Notes: a model not told the origin generated them from the sequence alone. 64,000 bases of DNA from an uncultured Ruminococcus sp. (GCA_947345935.1 CAMZZN010000008.1:1-64000), one strand, 5' to 3'; positions 40,931 to 50,026 are shown, counted from the first letter of the stretch. Numbers and translations are program-made.

Positions 40931-43621
40931 CTATATCATTACACTGCCGATCCTGAGCCATATTCTGTGCGGCAGTCTGCATTTTTTATAGATATTTCCG
41001 GCAAGAATATCTACAAATTCGGCGCAGAATTTTATTTCATCTGTTCCTGGTTCTTCACGGCTGAATCCTGCTTTCATAGCAATATCTATGAACTTGCTGA
41101 AATCTCCGGATCGGAAGAGGTTGCCGTTTGTATTTTGTTCGACCCTTCCGGCAAATTCCGTATAATTTCCGGTTTCATTTTTCAGTTTAAGAACTGCAAG
41201 CAGCTGCTGGGAATAGCGATACATACTGTCGATCCTGTCAGAGGCTGAACCTTTGGTAAAGCGGCTGCGTCTCATTCTGAGAATAACAAGACGTCTGATA
41301 AATATAAATACAGCCAGTAAAACTATTGTAAGAATAGTACAGAGGACGCTTTTTATTGTTCCTGAAATATTCCTGTTTTGCGTTTTGGTCGATGATACCG
41401 CTTTTGCCTGTCCTGACCCGGCAGCTGTACCAGTGCTAGCCTGATTATTATTTGCTGCCGTAGAAGTAGTCTGTACGGAAGATGTCTGAGCCGGGGGGCT
41501 GTTTGCAGTTATAGAATCGGAGCGGGGAGTGTCAGAAGTATTTTCCTGTCCGGACGTATCAGGAATTTCTTCATCAGGATTGTTGCTTATGGTTCTCTCG
41601 GTATATCCGGCGGTAAATTCGTACGGCACCCAGCCTAATCCGTCAAGGTATATCTCTACCCAGGCATGACTGCGGTTATCTTTTACGTCGATCGTGTAGG
41701 AACCATCCGGATTTGCAGAATCTTTATTAAAATCATCGGCAACTATTACATATCCGGTGGCGTAGCGTGCAGGAATACCTGCCATTCGTGCAAGTAAAAC
41801 TCCGGAAGAAGCATAGTGTATGCAGTATCCTTTTTGGTTCTCAAGCAGAAAATAGTTGACGAAATCACGGTTTGACGGAGTCTTGCCTGGAGAGAGCGTA
41901 TATTTTGTATCTGACGCCATTTTTTCTCTCATTTTCTGAAGAGCGGCGATTTTATCAGCGGCTGTTTCCGCCTCGGATGCTTCCGCAATAAGGGTGTTAT
42001 ATTCCTTACGGACTTCTTTCATATTCTTATCGTCAGGCAGTTGGAGATAATTGTCATATACAAATTCTCTGTACTTGTTTTCAAGAAGAGCAGCCATGAT
42101 AAGCTGTCCATTGTTGTAGAAATTATCTGTAAGTGTACTATATTTTATATCTGCATTCAGGTTGTTTTCAGATATGTCGTTATCAGTGCAGAATTCCGTT
42201 ATGTATTTCTGCCATTCTTCGTTTACAATGAATGATGTGTTGATATCAAAAGTCCATCCGTTTGTCAGCATGGAAGCGAAAGTATCGGTATTGACCGGCA
42301 CAAAATTGTAGCTGAATTCTTTTTCCTCGCTGTCGATAGAAGATACGATAATATCCCTGTTATACGATAATCCGTTGATATTATCCGTACCGTACGGTGC
42401 GAATATCCTGTCTTTCTTGACCTTGGAATCTATTTTCACAGTATATTCATCAATCAGAGGATTTATAAGCTTTGAGAAAAGGCACGGAAAATCCTGAGGA
42501 AATATCTTGTATTTACTGAATTCATCAAAGACCTTGGTATTATACTTTTTGTTGCTGAACTGAAGCCACTCATTCTCCTTATATATGTTTCCGACTGAAT
42601 CTTTCAAATATACAGATCCGTTATAAGCATGGTCGAACGTCACTAAAAGATCAGTTTTATCCTTGTATGTTATATGATCTTTGTTTCCGAGCTTATTATT
42701 GTTGTATTTAAAGGATAATCCGAAAACACCGGTTATCCTGGAAAGACTTTCTGCCAGATTATCAATTGAAAACTGTTCAAAAGCGACGCTCAGTTCACGG
42801 CGTTTTTTGTTAAGCTCGTCACTTCTTTCGTAACCGAAAATATTTATTGCAAATGAAGCCGCAGACGAAACTATCATAACAGATAAGATAATAAAAATAC
42901 CGCACTTTTCTGTTACTTTAAGCTTCATCTGGCGTTTAGGGGAAAAAACGTTGTTTTTCCGGACAAATCCTCCCGAACCGCCTGAATATTCTCCCATGTC
43001 GGTAGAAGTCATGCAGAACATAGCTATCCAGTAGCCTGCGGTAAGGCTTCCCCAGAAAACAGGAATAGCTATTCCGTTATAAAGACCTATCTCGATAACA
43101 GGAAACGTGACAAGAAGCGGCAGTATCATATTGGGATGATAAATTGTGAAGAAATAGATAACAAAGGCGATAAGCCATATACCGAAGATAAATAGTATGG
43201 TCGTTGCACGTTCCTCATCCCTGAAATCTACATATTTATAATAATTTATATCGGATTTGAAAGACTGCTGGTAAATTACATTATATACGAATTTAAATCC
43301 TTCGGTGATATCGTTCAGCATCTTGAATGCAGCGCCGGCAAGAAGAACGAGCGAAGCGGCTATTATCCAGAGAGCCTTACGGTTTATCAGTATCAGCGTT
43401 ATATAGAAAACTGAGAAAATTAATACTGCGGCAGCTACTGCACCTTTGCTGTATTCAAAGCTGAACATTCCCAGAAAGGACATTACAACGGAAATAAGAC
43501 CGATGACCGCAATAATTACAGACTCAAAACGCCTCATATCTCGGCGTTTATTTTTTACCGACATTACTATACTGTCACAGACAGCAATGCCGTTTCTGTT
43601 TTTTACGTTGTTTTTTTTCAT
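40931..43621 (-). CDS. Membrane transglutaminase-like protein (TgpA type)
   Basis: An 896-residue protein: N-terminal block of six or seven membrane helices (about 30-240, including VIIAVIGLISVVMSFLGMFS), a large extracytoplasmic part with a transglutaminase-like cysteine-protease domain (catalytic Cys in LENQKGYCIHYASSGVLLA, His in DNRSHAWVEIYLDGLGWVP, Asp nearby), a Ser/Thr/Gln-rich linker and one more helix (CTILTIVLLAVFIFIRRLVI), then a cytoplasmic DUF4129-like tail. The start ATG overlaps the stop of the DUF58 gene (TAATG). The MoxR-DUF58-transglutaminase set is a widespread operon, thought to act in maturation or assembly of envelope proteins. Confidence 0.9.
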   Translation of the reverse strand: MKKNNVKNRNGIAVCDSIVMSVKNKRRDMRRFESVIIAVIGLISVVMSFLGMFSFEYSKGAVAAAVLIFSVFYITLILINRKALWIIAASLVLLAGAAFKMLNDITEGFKFVYNVIYQQSFKSDINYYKYVDFRDEERATTILFIFGIWLIAFVIYFFTIYHPNMILPLLVTFPVIEIGLYNGIAIPVFWGSLTAGYWIAMFCMTSTDMGEYSGGSGGFVRKNNVFSPKRQMKLKVTEKCGIFIILSVMIVSSAASFAINIFGYERSDELNKKRRELSVAFEQFSIDNLAESLSRITGVFGLSFKYNNNKLGNKDHITYKDKTDLLVTFDHAYNGSVYLKDSVGNIYKENEWLQFSNKKYNTKVFDEFSKYKIFPQDFPCLFSKLINPLIDEYTVKIDSKVKKDRIFAPYGTDNINGLSYNRDIIVSSIDSEEKEFSYNFVPVNTDTFASMLTNGWTFDINTSFIVNEEWQKYITEFCTDNDISENNLNADIKYSTLTDNFYNNGQLIMAALLENKYREFVYDNYLQLPDDKNMKEVRKEYNTLIAEASEAETAADKIAALQKMREKMASDTKYTLSPGKTPSNRDFVNYFLLENQKGYCIHYASSGVLLARMAGIPARYATGYVIVADDFNKDSANPDGSYTIDVKDNRSHAWVEIYLDGLGWVPYEFTAGYTERTISNNPDEEIPDTSGQENTSDTPRSDSITANSPPAQTSSVQTTSTAANNNQASTGTAAGSGQAKAVSSTKTQNRNISGTIKSVLCTILTIVLLAVFIFIRRLVILRMRRSRFTKGSASDRIDSMYRYSQQLLAVLKLKNETGNYTEFAGRVEQNTNGNLFRSGDFSKFIDIAMKAGFSREEPGTDEIKFCAEFVDILAGNIYKKCRLPHRIWLRIGSVMI

Positions 43622-44814
43622 TATAGTTCTATATCCTTTATTGATGAAGAAATTCTGCCAGCCGCCACCGGAATGACGTTTATTTCAGAGTAGGGGCAGA
43701 CAGCTTCTGCGGCTGATTCCTGCGATTTGACAATGACCAGCGCATTTTTGACGTCTGCGTCTACACATTCGTCTATGAGTCCGAAAACGTTTGGTTCAGG
43801 AACAGATGTGATAAATGTGAAAGACGACATTGATATCACGGAATTATCCGTCAGATAGACATCGGGCTTCAGGCAGTATAGGTTATCGCTGAAGGAATTT
43901 ATAATATCCCTTACAGCTTCTGCAAGATCGTCTGAAGAAGTGATGTTTTTTTCAACGAACTGCTTCTGACGTCCGCTGTAAAAGATGACGTTATGGCATC
44001 TTTCATTGTCGAGCATGAACTGCGAAACAGAAAGAAACGTTTCTATAATGGTATCAAATACAGGGAGGGTATATTCGGAGTCCTCATAACATTTTAAATT
44101 AAGGAATATTGCTGACGGTATGTCAACAGGCAGACTGTACTCCTTAACGATAAAACCGTCCTTTTTTGAACTAAGTTTCCAGTGGATGCGGTTAAGCCTG
44201 TCCCCTGGATTGTAATCACGAAGATCGAAGATCTCAGACGGATCGTCTCCGGGATTATTTTCTGAAAAAACTGTGCTTTCTTCATTTACACGGTCGGTAG
44301 TATTCACAATACCTGATATTTCGTTGTTTTCGGGCATGACTGCCGTTTCTGTCCTGATATTTTTTCCTGTTTTGAATCCGAATAGCCTCATAGGATCGTA
44401 GATCTTTATATTTACAGTCCTTATCTTGACAATGCCGCAGAATTTTGAACTGAGCTGAAATGTTACTCTCTGAGTATTTCTGGGCTGGATAGGCAAATCA
44501 AGATAAAATGATGATATCTGATTACTGAAAACATTGTAGTACTCGATATGAGCTTCGGCTTTTCCTACAGGTATAAAGCTTTTATTTGTGATACACAGCT
44601 GAACAGGAAAAGGATGATTTTTAGGCACTACAGTATCCTTTACCGTAATTTCCGCTTTTATGGAAAGTTTCAGGATCAGCGCCGTGATAAACATTATAAC
44701 CGGCAAAGCGATAAAAACCACCAGAAGCACAAGCGCAAAATCCGGCACATACAGGATATAAAAGAACGAGCATATGATGATAAGCAGCAAAAAAAGTATC
44801 TTTGTTACAAGCAT
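43621..44814 (-). CDS. DUF58 domain protein
   Basis: A 397-residue protein with two N-terminal membrane helices (ILFLLLIIICSFFYILYVPD and VLLVVFIALPVIMFITALIL), an Ig-like stretch and the DUF58 signature near the middle: DLRDYNPGDRLNRIHWKLSS, followed by a vWA-like domain. DUF58 proteins regularly pair with MoxR ATPases, which probably act on the vWA part. It lies 4 bases after moxR and overlaps the transglutaminase start by one base. Confidence 0.9.
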   Translation of the reverse strand: MLVTKILFLLLIIICSFFYILYVPDFALVLLVVFIALPVIMFITALILKLSIKAEITVKDTVVPKNHPFPVQLCITNKSFIPVGKAEAHIEYYNVFSNQISSFYLDLPIQPRNTQRVTFQLSSKFCGIVKIRTVNIKIYDPMRLFGFKTGKNIRTETAVMPENNEISGIVNTTDRVNEESTVFSENNPGDDPSEIFDLRDYNPGDRLNRIHWKLSSKKDGFIVKEYSLPVDIPSAIFLNLKCYEDSEYTLPVFDTIIETFLSVSQFMLDNERCHNVIFYSGRQKQFVEKNITSSDDLAEAVRDIINSFSDNLYCLKPDVYLTDNSVISMSSFTFITSVPEPNVFGLIDECVDADVKNALVIVKSQESAAEAVCPYSEINVIPVAAGRISSSIKDIEL

Positions 44815-44818
44815 CAGA

Positions 44819-45775
44819 TCACCTGCCGGATGAAGTTATTCCGGGGACAGGAACAGTCCTCAGGATATCAGCAATTACATTTTCAACTGTAATGTCCGAA
44901 AGCTTTGCTTTAGAATTAAGTATTATTCTGTGGGCGAAAACGTCGGAGCAGATATAGGAAATATCGTCGGGAATAACGTAATCACGTCCCATAGCAACAG
45001 CAATTCCCTTTGATATCTGCATAAGAGCGAGGGTTCCTCTCGGACTGATACCGAGCTTTACCATAGGATGATTTCTGGTAGCGGCAGACAGCGCCACAAC
45101 GTATTCGTATATTCTGTCGTCAACATAAATACCTGCGATATAGTCCTGGAGCGCAGTTATAAATGATGCGTCGGCAACTGTTCTTACGGTATCAAGCGGA
45201 TTTGAGTTGTATTTTGCCTTGAGAATATTGACTTCTCCTGTAAAGTCGGGATAGCCCATACTGAGTTTTATCATGAATCTGTCAAGCTGGGAGTCGGGAA
45301 GACTATGAGTTCCGGCAGAACCGATAGGATTCTGCGTAGCTATGACAGTATATGGTTCGGGAAGTTTGTATGTAGTTCCGTCAACCGTTATTCTTTTTTC
45401 TTCCATAAGTTCCAGAAGTGCAGACTGAGTTTTGCTGGATGTACGATTGATCTCATCTGCAAGGAAAAGATTGCAGAAAGCAGCTCCGCAGCGGAATTCA
45501 AAAGCTCCGGTTTTTTTGTTGTATATATTGAAGCCTGTCACGTCTGACGGGAGGACATCAGGGGTAAACTGCATACGGTTATGTTCAAGGGACAGAGCCT
45601 TGGAAAAAGAAAGGGCAAGCGTCGTTTTTCCAACGCCGGGAATATCTTCGATAAGGATATGTCCTTTGCAGAGTATAGCAAGGAGTACCTTAATGATTAT
45701 TGAATCTTTGCCTATAACAGCTTTTTTGATCTCGGTCACGATTGCATTGATCTGATTTGTATAATTATTATTCAT
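44819..45775 (-). CDS. MoxR-family AAA+ ATPase
   Basis: A 318-residue chaperone-like ATPase. Walker A is EDIPGVGKTTLALSFSKAL, Walker B FLADEINRTSSKTQSALLEL, sensor 1 VIATQNPIGSAGTHSLPDSQ followed by the arginine finger region LDRFMIKL. It is the first gene of its operon, with AGGAGA upstream of ATG 45775. MoxR proteins are believed to remodel vWA-containing partners, here the DUF58 protein. Its promoter lies upstream of a repeat element at 45801-45917, giving a long leader. Confidence 0.94.
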   Translation of the reverse strand: MNNNYTNQINAIVTEIKKAVIGKDSIIIKVLLAILCKGHILIEDIPGVGKTTLALSFSKALSLEHNRMQFTPDVLPSDVTGFNIYNKKTGAFEFRCGAAFCNLFLADEINRTSSKTQSALLELMEEKRITVDGTTYKLPEPYTVIATQNPIGSAGTHSLPDSQLDRFMIKLSMGYPDFTGEVNILKAKYNSNPLDTVRTVADASFITALQDYIAGIYVDDRIYEYVVALSAATRNHPMVKLGISPRGTLALMQISKGIAVAMGRDYVIPDDISYICSDVFAHRIILNSKAKLSDITVENVIADILRTVPVPGITSSGR

Positions 45776-45800
45776 ATTGAATCTCCTATATTAGACCTTC

Positions 45801-45917
45801 TCGGAACTAAAATGCACTGCCTGACTTATCTTTTTTGTTTTTTGCTTCGTCAGTTTTTCTTGACTTTGCAAAAACTCAAAAAATCCTGCGTCATTCATCA
45901 CTTTTTAGTTTCCTAGA
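45801..45917. repeat. Inverted-repeat element, family A, in the moxR leader
   Basis: The ends TCGGAACTAAAATGCACTGC (45801-45820) and the complement of AAAGTGATGAATGACGCAGG near 45890-45905 with TTTTTAGTTTCC after it are imperfect inverted repeats. The interior shares CTTGACTTTGC and AAAAAATCCTG with the spoIIIA element (12942-13095). It has no coding capacity. It lies between the moxR promoter and gene, so it is transcribed as part of the 5' leader. Confidence 0.6.
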
Positions 45918-45942
45918 ATGCCTATTTTATTTGTACTTTTTT

Positions 45943-45971
45943 ATTATAACATTTTTAAATAGAATTTGCAA
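45943..45971 (-). promoter_or_regulatory. Promoter of the moxR operon
   Basis: On the minus strand TTGCAA (45966-45971), 17 bases, TATAAT (45943-45948). It implies an untranslated leader of about 160 bases that carries the family A element. Confidence 0.65.
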
Positions 45972-46026
45972 GTGATAATGCAAAAAATATCGGTTGTTCT
46001 GTTCCTGAGAACATCCATTTAGTGTA

Positions 46027-46275
46027 TTATTCGCTTTTATCTTCAAAAAAACTGCTTATCGGTCTGTCGAGGATCTTTGAAAGTCCCCATAATTCAATAT
46101 CTGATACTGTTCTCGTTTGTTCTTCTATTCTGCATATAGAACCACGGCAGATATATACGGCGATCGTTTCAAGCCTGTCAGCAAGGAGCTGCTGGCTCAT
46201 TTTCTGTTCGATGCGGAATTTACGTACTTTTTTGCCGATCATATTCTTTTTTTCTCCGTCTATTATTCTTGCCAT
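46027..46275 (-). CDS. Small XRE-family DNA-binding regulator
   Basis: An 82-residue protein: MARIIDGEKKNMIGKKVRKF, then REF-type helix-turn-helix RIEQKMSQQLLADRLETIAV, and an end with DIELWGLSKILDRPISSFFE, the usual closing segment of XRE/Cro-CI domains. I start at ATG 46275 with GGAGTG upstream; the longer frame to 46554 runs through the divergent promoter and gene and is not real. Met at 46242 is a possible second start. It diverges from an ABC-2 exporter operon whose promoter is close by, so it probably regulates that operon and itself. Confidence 0.85.
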   Translation of the reverse strand: MARIIDGEKKNMIGKKVRKFRIEQKMSQQLLADRLETIAVYICRGSICRIEEQTRTVSDIELWGLSKILDRPISSFFEDKSE

Positions 46276-46298
46276 AATAATCACACTCCAAAAAAGTC

Positions 46299-46327
46299 TT
46301 GACATAGGACAATTAATATGATATACT
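46299..46327 (+). promoter_or_regulatory. Sigma-A promoter of the ABC-2 exporter operon
   Basis: Perfect TTGACA (46299-46304), 17 bases, TATACT (46322-46327). It is among the best matches in the window. The leader before the ATPase gene is about 140 bases. Confidence 0.8.
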
Positions 46328-46349
46328 AAAATTATCTTATTACTGTCCT
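46306..46349. promoter_or_regulatory. Possible XRE operator half-sites over the promoter
   Basis: AGGACA (46306-46311, inside the spacer) and its inverted copy TGTCCT (46344-46349) flank the -10 box, 32 bases apart centre to centre-side. A divergent small XRE gene is adjacent. The spacing is long, so this is only a suggestion. Confidence 0.3.
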
Positions 46350-46471
46350 GTAATGAGACATTTTCAAAAAACATGAGAAGAATGCTTTTTTCTGACAAAC
46401 AACAGCAGAAAAAGTCATGAGATATCGTACTGTATGTGATATAATAAGGGTGTTTTAAAGGAGGCAGAAAG

Positions 46472-47479
46472 ATGTCAGAAATAATCGAAATAAAAAATAT
46501 ATCAAAAGAATTTAAGGTGCTTAACCGACACGAGGGACTCAAGGGAAGTTTCAAAGATCTTTTTTCACGTGACTACAAGATCGTTCACGCTGTTGATAAT
46601 ATATCAATGAGCATTTCACAGGGGGAGATAGTGGGGTATCTTGGTCCAAACGGAACAGGAAAATCCACAACCATCAAGATGATGACAGGAGTTCTGGAGC
46701 CGACTTCGGGCGAAATATTGGTAAACGGCAATGTTCCGTACAGGGACAGGGCAAAAAATGCTCAGGATATAGGAGTAGTATTTGGTCAGCGTTCGCAGCT
46801 CTGGTGGGCACTGCCGCTGGTAGAATCTTTTAAGCTGTTAAAGGATATATATCAGATATCTGATGACAGTTACAACAGTATAATGAAGCTATATAAATCT
46901 CTTGTAGATATAGAACCGCTTTTGCACAAGCCTGTTCGTCAGATGTCCTTAGGGCAGAGGACGCTCAGCGATATACTGGCTGCTTTTCTGCATGATCCGA
47001 AGATAGTATTTCTGGACGAACCTACTATCGGACTTGACGTCTCAATGAAAAGCAGGATCAGAGCGCTTATTCATGCTCTCAATAAGGAAAAGAACACCAC
47101 AGTTATACTCACGACGCATGATATGGGAGATGTTGACGCTCTCTGCCGCCGTATAGTAATAATCGACAAAGGAAAGATGCTTTATGATAATGACATCGGT
47201 CATTTAAAGGGATTTTTCGGTTCATACCGTACTCTGAAAATACGTCCGTCGGGCGATATAAAAGAGCAATCGGAAAAGCTTAAAAACGAACTTGACAGAT
47301 TTTCTGCTGCTGTTTCCGTTGATAATGAGTGGATATCCGTTCTTATCAACGAAGAAAAGGCGAAAGTAATGGAGGTACTTGGAGAAATACAGAAGTTACA
47401 CGATGTTCGTGATATGAAGCTGGAAGAAATATCCACCGAGGATGTCATAAAGAAAATATACGAGGAGGGTGTGGAATGA
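46472..47479 (+). CDS. ABC-2 type exporter ATP-binding protein
   Basis: A 335-residue ATPase of the type paired with two ABC-2 permeases (COG4586-like). Walker A is GYLGPNGTGKSTTIKMMTGV, the Q-loop IGVVFGQRSQLWWALPLVES is the special form of this subfamily, the signature reads RQMSLGQRTLSDILAAFLHD (SLGQR in place of SGGQ), and Walker B is IVFLDEPTIGLDVSMKSR. The C-terminal 90 residues form an extra domain. GGAGGC precedes the ATG. Substrate unknown. Confidence 0.92.
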   Translation: MSEIIEIKNISKEFKVLNRHEGLKGSFKDLFSRDYKIVHAVDNISMSISQGEIVGYLGPNGTGKSTTIKMMTGVLEPTSGEILVNGNVPYRDRAKNAQDIGVVFGQRSQLWWALPLVESFKLLKDIYQISDDSYNSIMKLYKSLVDIEPLLHKPVRQMSLGQRTLSDILAAFLHDPKIVFLDEPTIGLDVSMKSRIRALIHALNKEKNTTVILTTHDMGDVDALCRRIVIIDKGKMLYDNDIGHLKGFFGSYRTLKIRPSGDIKEQSEKLKNELDRFSAAVSVDNEWISVLINEEKAKVMEVLGEIQKLHDVRDMKLEEISTEDVIKKIYEEGVE

Positions 47480-48279
47480 AAATAAAAAGATATTTTGCCC
47501 TCACCCGTGCCGGAATATTGGAGTCCTTTCAGTATCGTCTGGCAATGCTTGTAATGATAGCGGGAAATTTGCTCTACCTTACTGTTGTATACTTTTTCTG
47601 GAAAGCCGTGTATTCTTCGTCAGGCAGCGACGTCGTAAACGGAATGACATTTTCAGATACGCTGATATATCTCGTTCTTGCGACTGCTCTGTTCAACTTT
47701 ATGGAAATGTACACAGTCTGGGAGATCGGCAGAAATATTCAGTCCGGAAAAATAGTTCTTGATCTTTTGAAGCCAATGCGATACCGCAGTTATCTATTCT
47801 GGTCATATTCCGGAACTCTGGCAACTCAATTCGTATTTACGTTTCTTCCGACCTTTATTATCGTGTGCATTGCCACTAAAGGAGCAGTACCTCTTGGGAC
47901 AAATCTGTTTTATTTTGTAATTTCAGTTGTCATGGCAGTTATTATAAACTATGCCGTTGATTTTATGACAGGTACTATCTGTCTGTACACGGAGTCTATC
48001 TGGGGCATAAATATCATGAAGCAGGTCATAGTGCTGCTTCTTTCCGGAGCTACGATACCCGTTGCCTTTTTTCCGGAGGGAATGAAAAAGGCAGTCGGTT
48101 ATATGCCGTTTCAGTCAATATATAACACGCCGCTTACAATTCTTCTTAATGAAAAGCCTGATTTCACAGAAGTATTTAAAGCTCTTGGAACGCAGGCGTT
48201 CTGGTGTGCAGCTTTGCTTATACTCAGCAGCTTGTTCTGGAAAGTATCTCTGCGTAAGATCACAGTTAATGGAGGCTGA
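47476..48279 (+). CDS. ABC-2 permease, first subunit (COG4587-like)
   Basis: A 267-residue membrane protein with six helices, including AMLVMIAGNLLYLTVVYFFW and IMKQVIVLLLSGATIPVAFF. The latter, ending in the FPEGMKKAVGYMPFQSIYNT loop, is characteristic of this permease group. It overlaps the ATPase stop by 4 bases (ATGA) and is followed 3 bases later by the second permease. Confidence 0.9.
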   Translation: MKIKRYFALTRAGILESFQYRLAMLVMIAGNLLYLTVVYFFWKAVYSSSGSDVVNGMTFSDTLIYLVLATALFNFMEMYTVWEIGRNIQSGKIVLDLLKPMRYRSYLFWSYSGTLATQFVFTFLPTFIIVCIATKGAVPLGTNLFYFVISVVMAVIINYAVDFMTGTICLYTESIWGINIMKQVIVLLLSGATIPVAFFPEGMKKAVGYMPFQSIYNTPLTILLNEKPDFTEVFKALGTQAFWCAALLILSSLFWKVSLRKITVNGG

Positions 48280-48282
48280 AAC

Positions 48283-49086
48283 ATGAAAAGAAAAGGGTTT
48301 CGATTTTATTTCAGAATATACAGAAAGATTCTGGCACAGGATCTGAAAAGCAAAATGAGTTATCGTGCAGATTTCATAATATCCACTATCGGCATGATTT
48401 TTACAAACATTGCAGGCTTTGTAAGCTTCTGGATACTTTTCCGTAGTTTTCCGGAGGTAAACGGCTGGGGATATCATGAGATACTGTTTCTGTATGGATT
48501 TTCGCTTATTTCCCTGACGCCTGTTCAGTGTTTTTTCGACAATAACTGGAGTCTGAGAATATACGTCTATTCCGGAGATTTCATTAAATACTGCTTTCGC
48601 CCGATCAATTTGTTTTTCTATTATCAGTCGGAAGTGTTCGATGTCAAAGGATTAGGTCAGCTCGCTTTTGGTTTGGGAACGCTGATCTATTCGTGGAATC
48701 GGATAGGACTTCCGCTTACACCTGTAATGATATTGAAAACAGTGATTTTTCTGATTACGGCATCGCTCATTATGATTGCAGTAATGAATGCGGCGGCGGC
48801 TACTTGCTTCTGGATCACGAATTCATTTTACGTGATGGATCTTGCTCTTAAATTCAAAGATTATGCAAGATATCCGATAACAATTTTCAGTCCGTTTTTC
48901 AGATTTATCTTCACATTCCTTATGCCGATTGCATTTATTGCATACTATCCGAGTCTGGTTATACTGCGCCCTGACGAAGTACCGCTGCTGTCATGGCTGT
49001 CTCCGCTGTTTGGCTGCGCCTTTTTCTGGCTCAGCTATAAATTCTGGATGTATGGCGCAATGAAGTACAGCGGCACGGGATCATAA
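48283..49086 (+). CDS. ABC-2 permease, second subunit (COG3694-like)
   Basis: A 267-residue membrane protein with six helices (for example FIISTIGMIFTNIAGFVSFW and FIFTFLMPIAFIAYYPSLVI). The segment NWSLRIYVYSGDFIKYCFRP with the following INLFFYYQSE is typical of this family. It completes a heteromeric exporter with the two genes before it. No accessory or biosynthesis genes are present to reveal the substrate. A long hairpin terminator follows. Confidence 0.9.
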   Translation: MKRKGFRFYFRIYRKILAQDLKSKMSYRADFIISTIGMIFTNIAGFVSFWILFRSFPEVNGWGYHEILFLYGFSLISLTPVQCFFDNNWSLRIYVYSGDFIKYCFRPINLFFYYQSEVFDVKGLGQLAFGLGTLIYSWNRIGLPLTPVMILKTVIFLITASLIMIAVMNAAAATCFWITNSFYVMDLALKFKDYARYPITIFSPFFRFIFTFLMPIAFIAYYPSLVILRPDEVPLLSWLSPLFGCAFFWLSYKFWMYGAMKYSGTGS

Positions 49087-49104
49087 AAAATGTGGGATTG
49101 TATG

Positions 49105-49170
49105 AGCAGCTCCATTAACTTAATGATCTATGTTCCTCTCACTTTTGTCAAAAGGGTATTTGCTCTATGG
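49105..49170. repeat. Repeat-like segment (family C)
   Basis: The stretch starting near CCATTAACTTAATG and running to CTCTATGGACAATC resembles 3390-3450, which has CCGTTAACTTAATG, a TTTGTC..CCTGTCAAA stretch and CTCTTTGGAAATTC in the same order and spacing. Identity is about 60 percent by eye. No gene is visible. Confidence 0.45.
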
Positions 49171-49181
49171 ACAATCAACCT

Positions 49182-49222
49182 AAATAAATATAGCGCCTCT
49201 TTACGAGACGCTATATTTATTT
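49182..49222. terminator. Strong terminator after the ABC-2 operon
   Basis: An 18-bp stem pairs AAATAAATATAGCGCCTC (49182-49199) with GAGACGCTATATTTATTT (49205-49222), one mismatch, 5-base loop. The U-rich arm serves as tail. It may also act for hpf on the other strand. Confidence 0.8.
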
Positions 49223-49234
49223 AATATTGGGTTT

Positions 49235-49285
49235 CCAAAGGGAATTTACTTCCCTTTGGCAGGGGTGTGGGGACAGAGTCCCCAC
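49235..49285. repeat. Tandem hairpins (REP-like)
   Basis: Two perfect hairpins stand side by side: CCAAAGGGAA (49235-49244) with TTCCCTTTGG (49250-49259), and GTGGGGAC (49267-49274) with GTCCCCAC (49278-49285), joined by CAGGGGT. This pair is much more G/C-rich than the flanks and looks like a dispersed repeat I associate with Clostridia genomes; copy number cannot be tested here. Confidence 0.6.
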
Positions 49286-49329
49286 CTAAGCTAACGGAAT
49301 TGCTTATACAGTCCCGAATTGTTATCAGA

Positions 49330-49857
49330 TCAGTCGTTGTCGGGTTCAAGAACGGCGTAATTATCGTCGTCACGGCGGTAAACTACGTTTGTTTCGCCTG
49401 TTTCAGCATTAATAAACATGAAGAATTTATGACCGAGCATATTCATCTGAAGAATAGCTTCATTGATATCCATTGGTTTCATCTTGAATTTCTTGTGTCT
49501 GATTACTTCATAATCAGAAGTTTCGGGAACTGGTTCGGCGAATACTTCCTTGAAAGCTGTATCCTTGAGCTTCTTCTCAATTTTTGTCTTATTCTTGCGT
49601 ATCTGTCTTATGATCTTATCAATAGCATCGTCAAGAGCAACCATTTTATCTTCCGCTTTGCACTCGGCACGGAAGATTATACTGTTATATTTTACTGTAA
49701 GTTCAAGCTGGATAATATTTTTGTGTTCCGTCATGACAATTCTTGCGTCAGCTTCGTCGCCAAAAAATTTACTGAGTCTTGAGTCTATTCTCAAGGGCGC
49801 TTGTTCAGAAAAATTCTGCGGAATCTGCATTTTTTTTGCTGTGATAATTGTTTTCAT
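49330..49857 (-). CDS. hpf: Ribosome hibernation promoting factor, long form
   Basis: A 175-residue protein that pairs 70S ribosomes into inactive 100S dimers in stationary phase. The N-terminal S30AE domain (MKTIITAKKMQIPQNFSEQA to about 105) binds the decoding site, and the C-terminal domain (VIRHKKFKMKPMDINEAILQ, MNMLGHKFFMFINAETGETN, VVYRRDDDNYAVLEP) is the dimerising tail found in the long type. I start at ATG 49857, right after AGGAGGACG; the longer frame runs through the promoter. A single-gene unit with its own promoter. Confidence 0.94.
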   Translation of the reverse strand: MKTIITAKKMQIPQNFSEQAPLRIDSRLSKFFGDEADARIVMTEHKNIIQLELTVKYNSIIFRAECKAEDKMVALDDAIDKIIRQIRKNKTKIEKKLKDTAFKEVFAEPVPETSDYEVIRHKKFKMKPMDINEAILQMNMLGHKFFMFINAETGETNVVYRRDDDNYAVLEPDND

Positions 49858-49932
49858 AAATCGTCCTCCTTGTAAAGGGTAAAACCCATGATGACCGTCT
49901 GATATTTTGTCCGGTCTTACCTTTATGTATAT

Positions 49933-49961
49933 ATTATACCATATAACAAGTTGTTTTACAA
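49933..49961 (-). promoter_or_regulatory. Promoter of hpf
   Basis: On the minus strand TTGTAA (49956-49961), 17 bases, TATAAT (49933-49938), about 75 bases before the start codon. Confidence 0.75.
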
Positions 49962-50026
49962 GCATTTTTGTGAATTTTGTTTAAAATGTACAGTTTGAAC
50001 ATTTTTTTTAGTACGTTTTAACAAAT

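Noticed and set aside
46276-46554. Long N-terminal extension of the XRE gene
   Set aside because: It crosses the divergent promoter and the start of the ABC-2 ATPase gene and has no ribosome binding site; the ATG at 46275 does.
49858-49965. 36-residue N-terminal extension of hpf
   Set aside because: It contains the hpf promoter and lies upstream of a perfect AGGAGG; not part of the S30AE domain.
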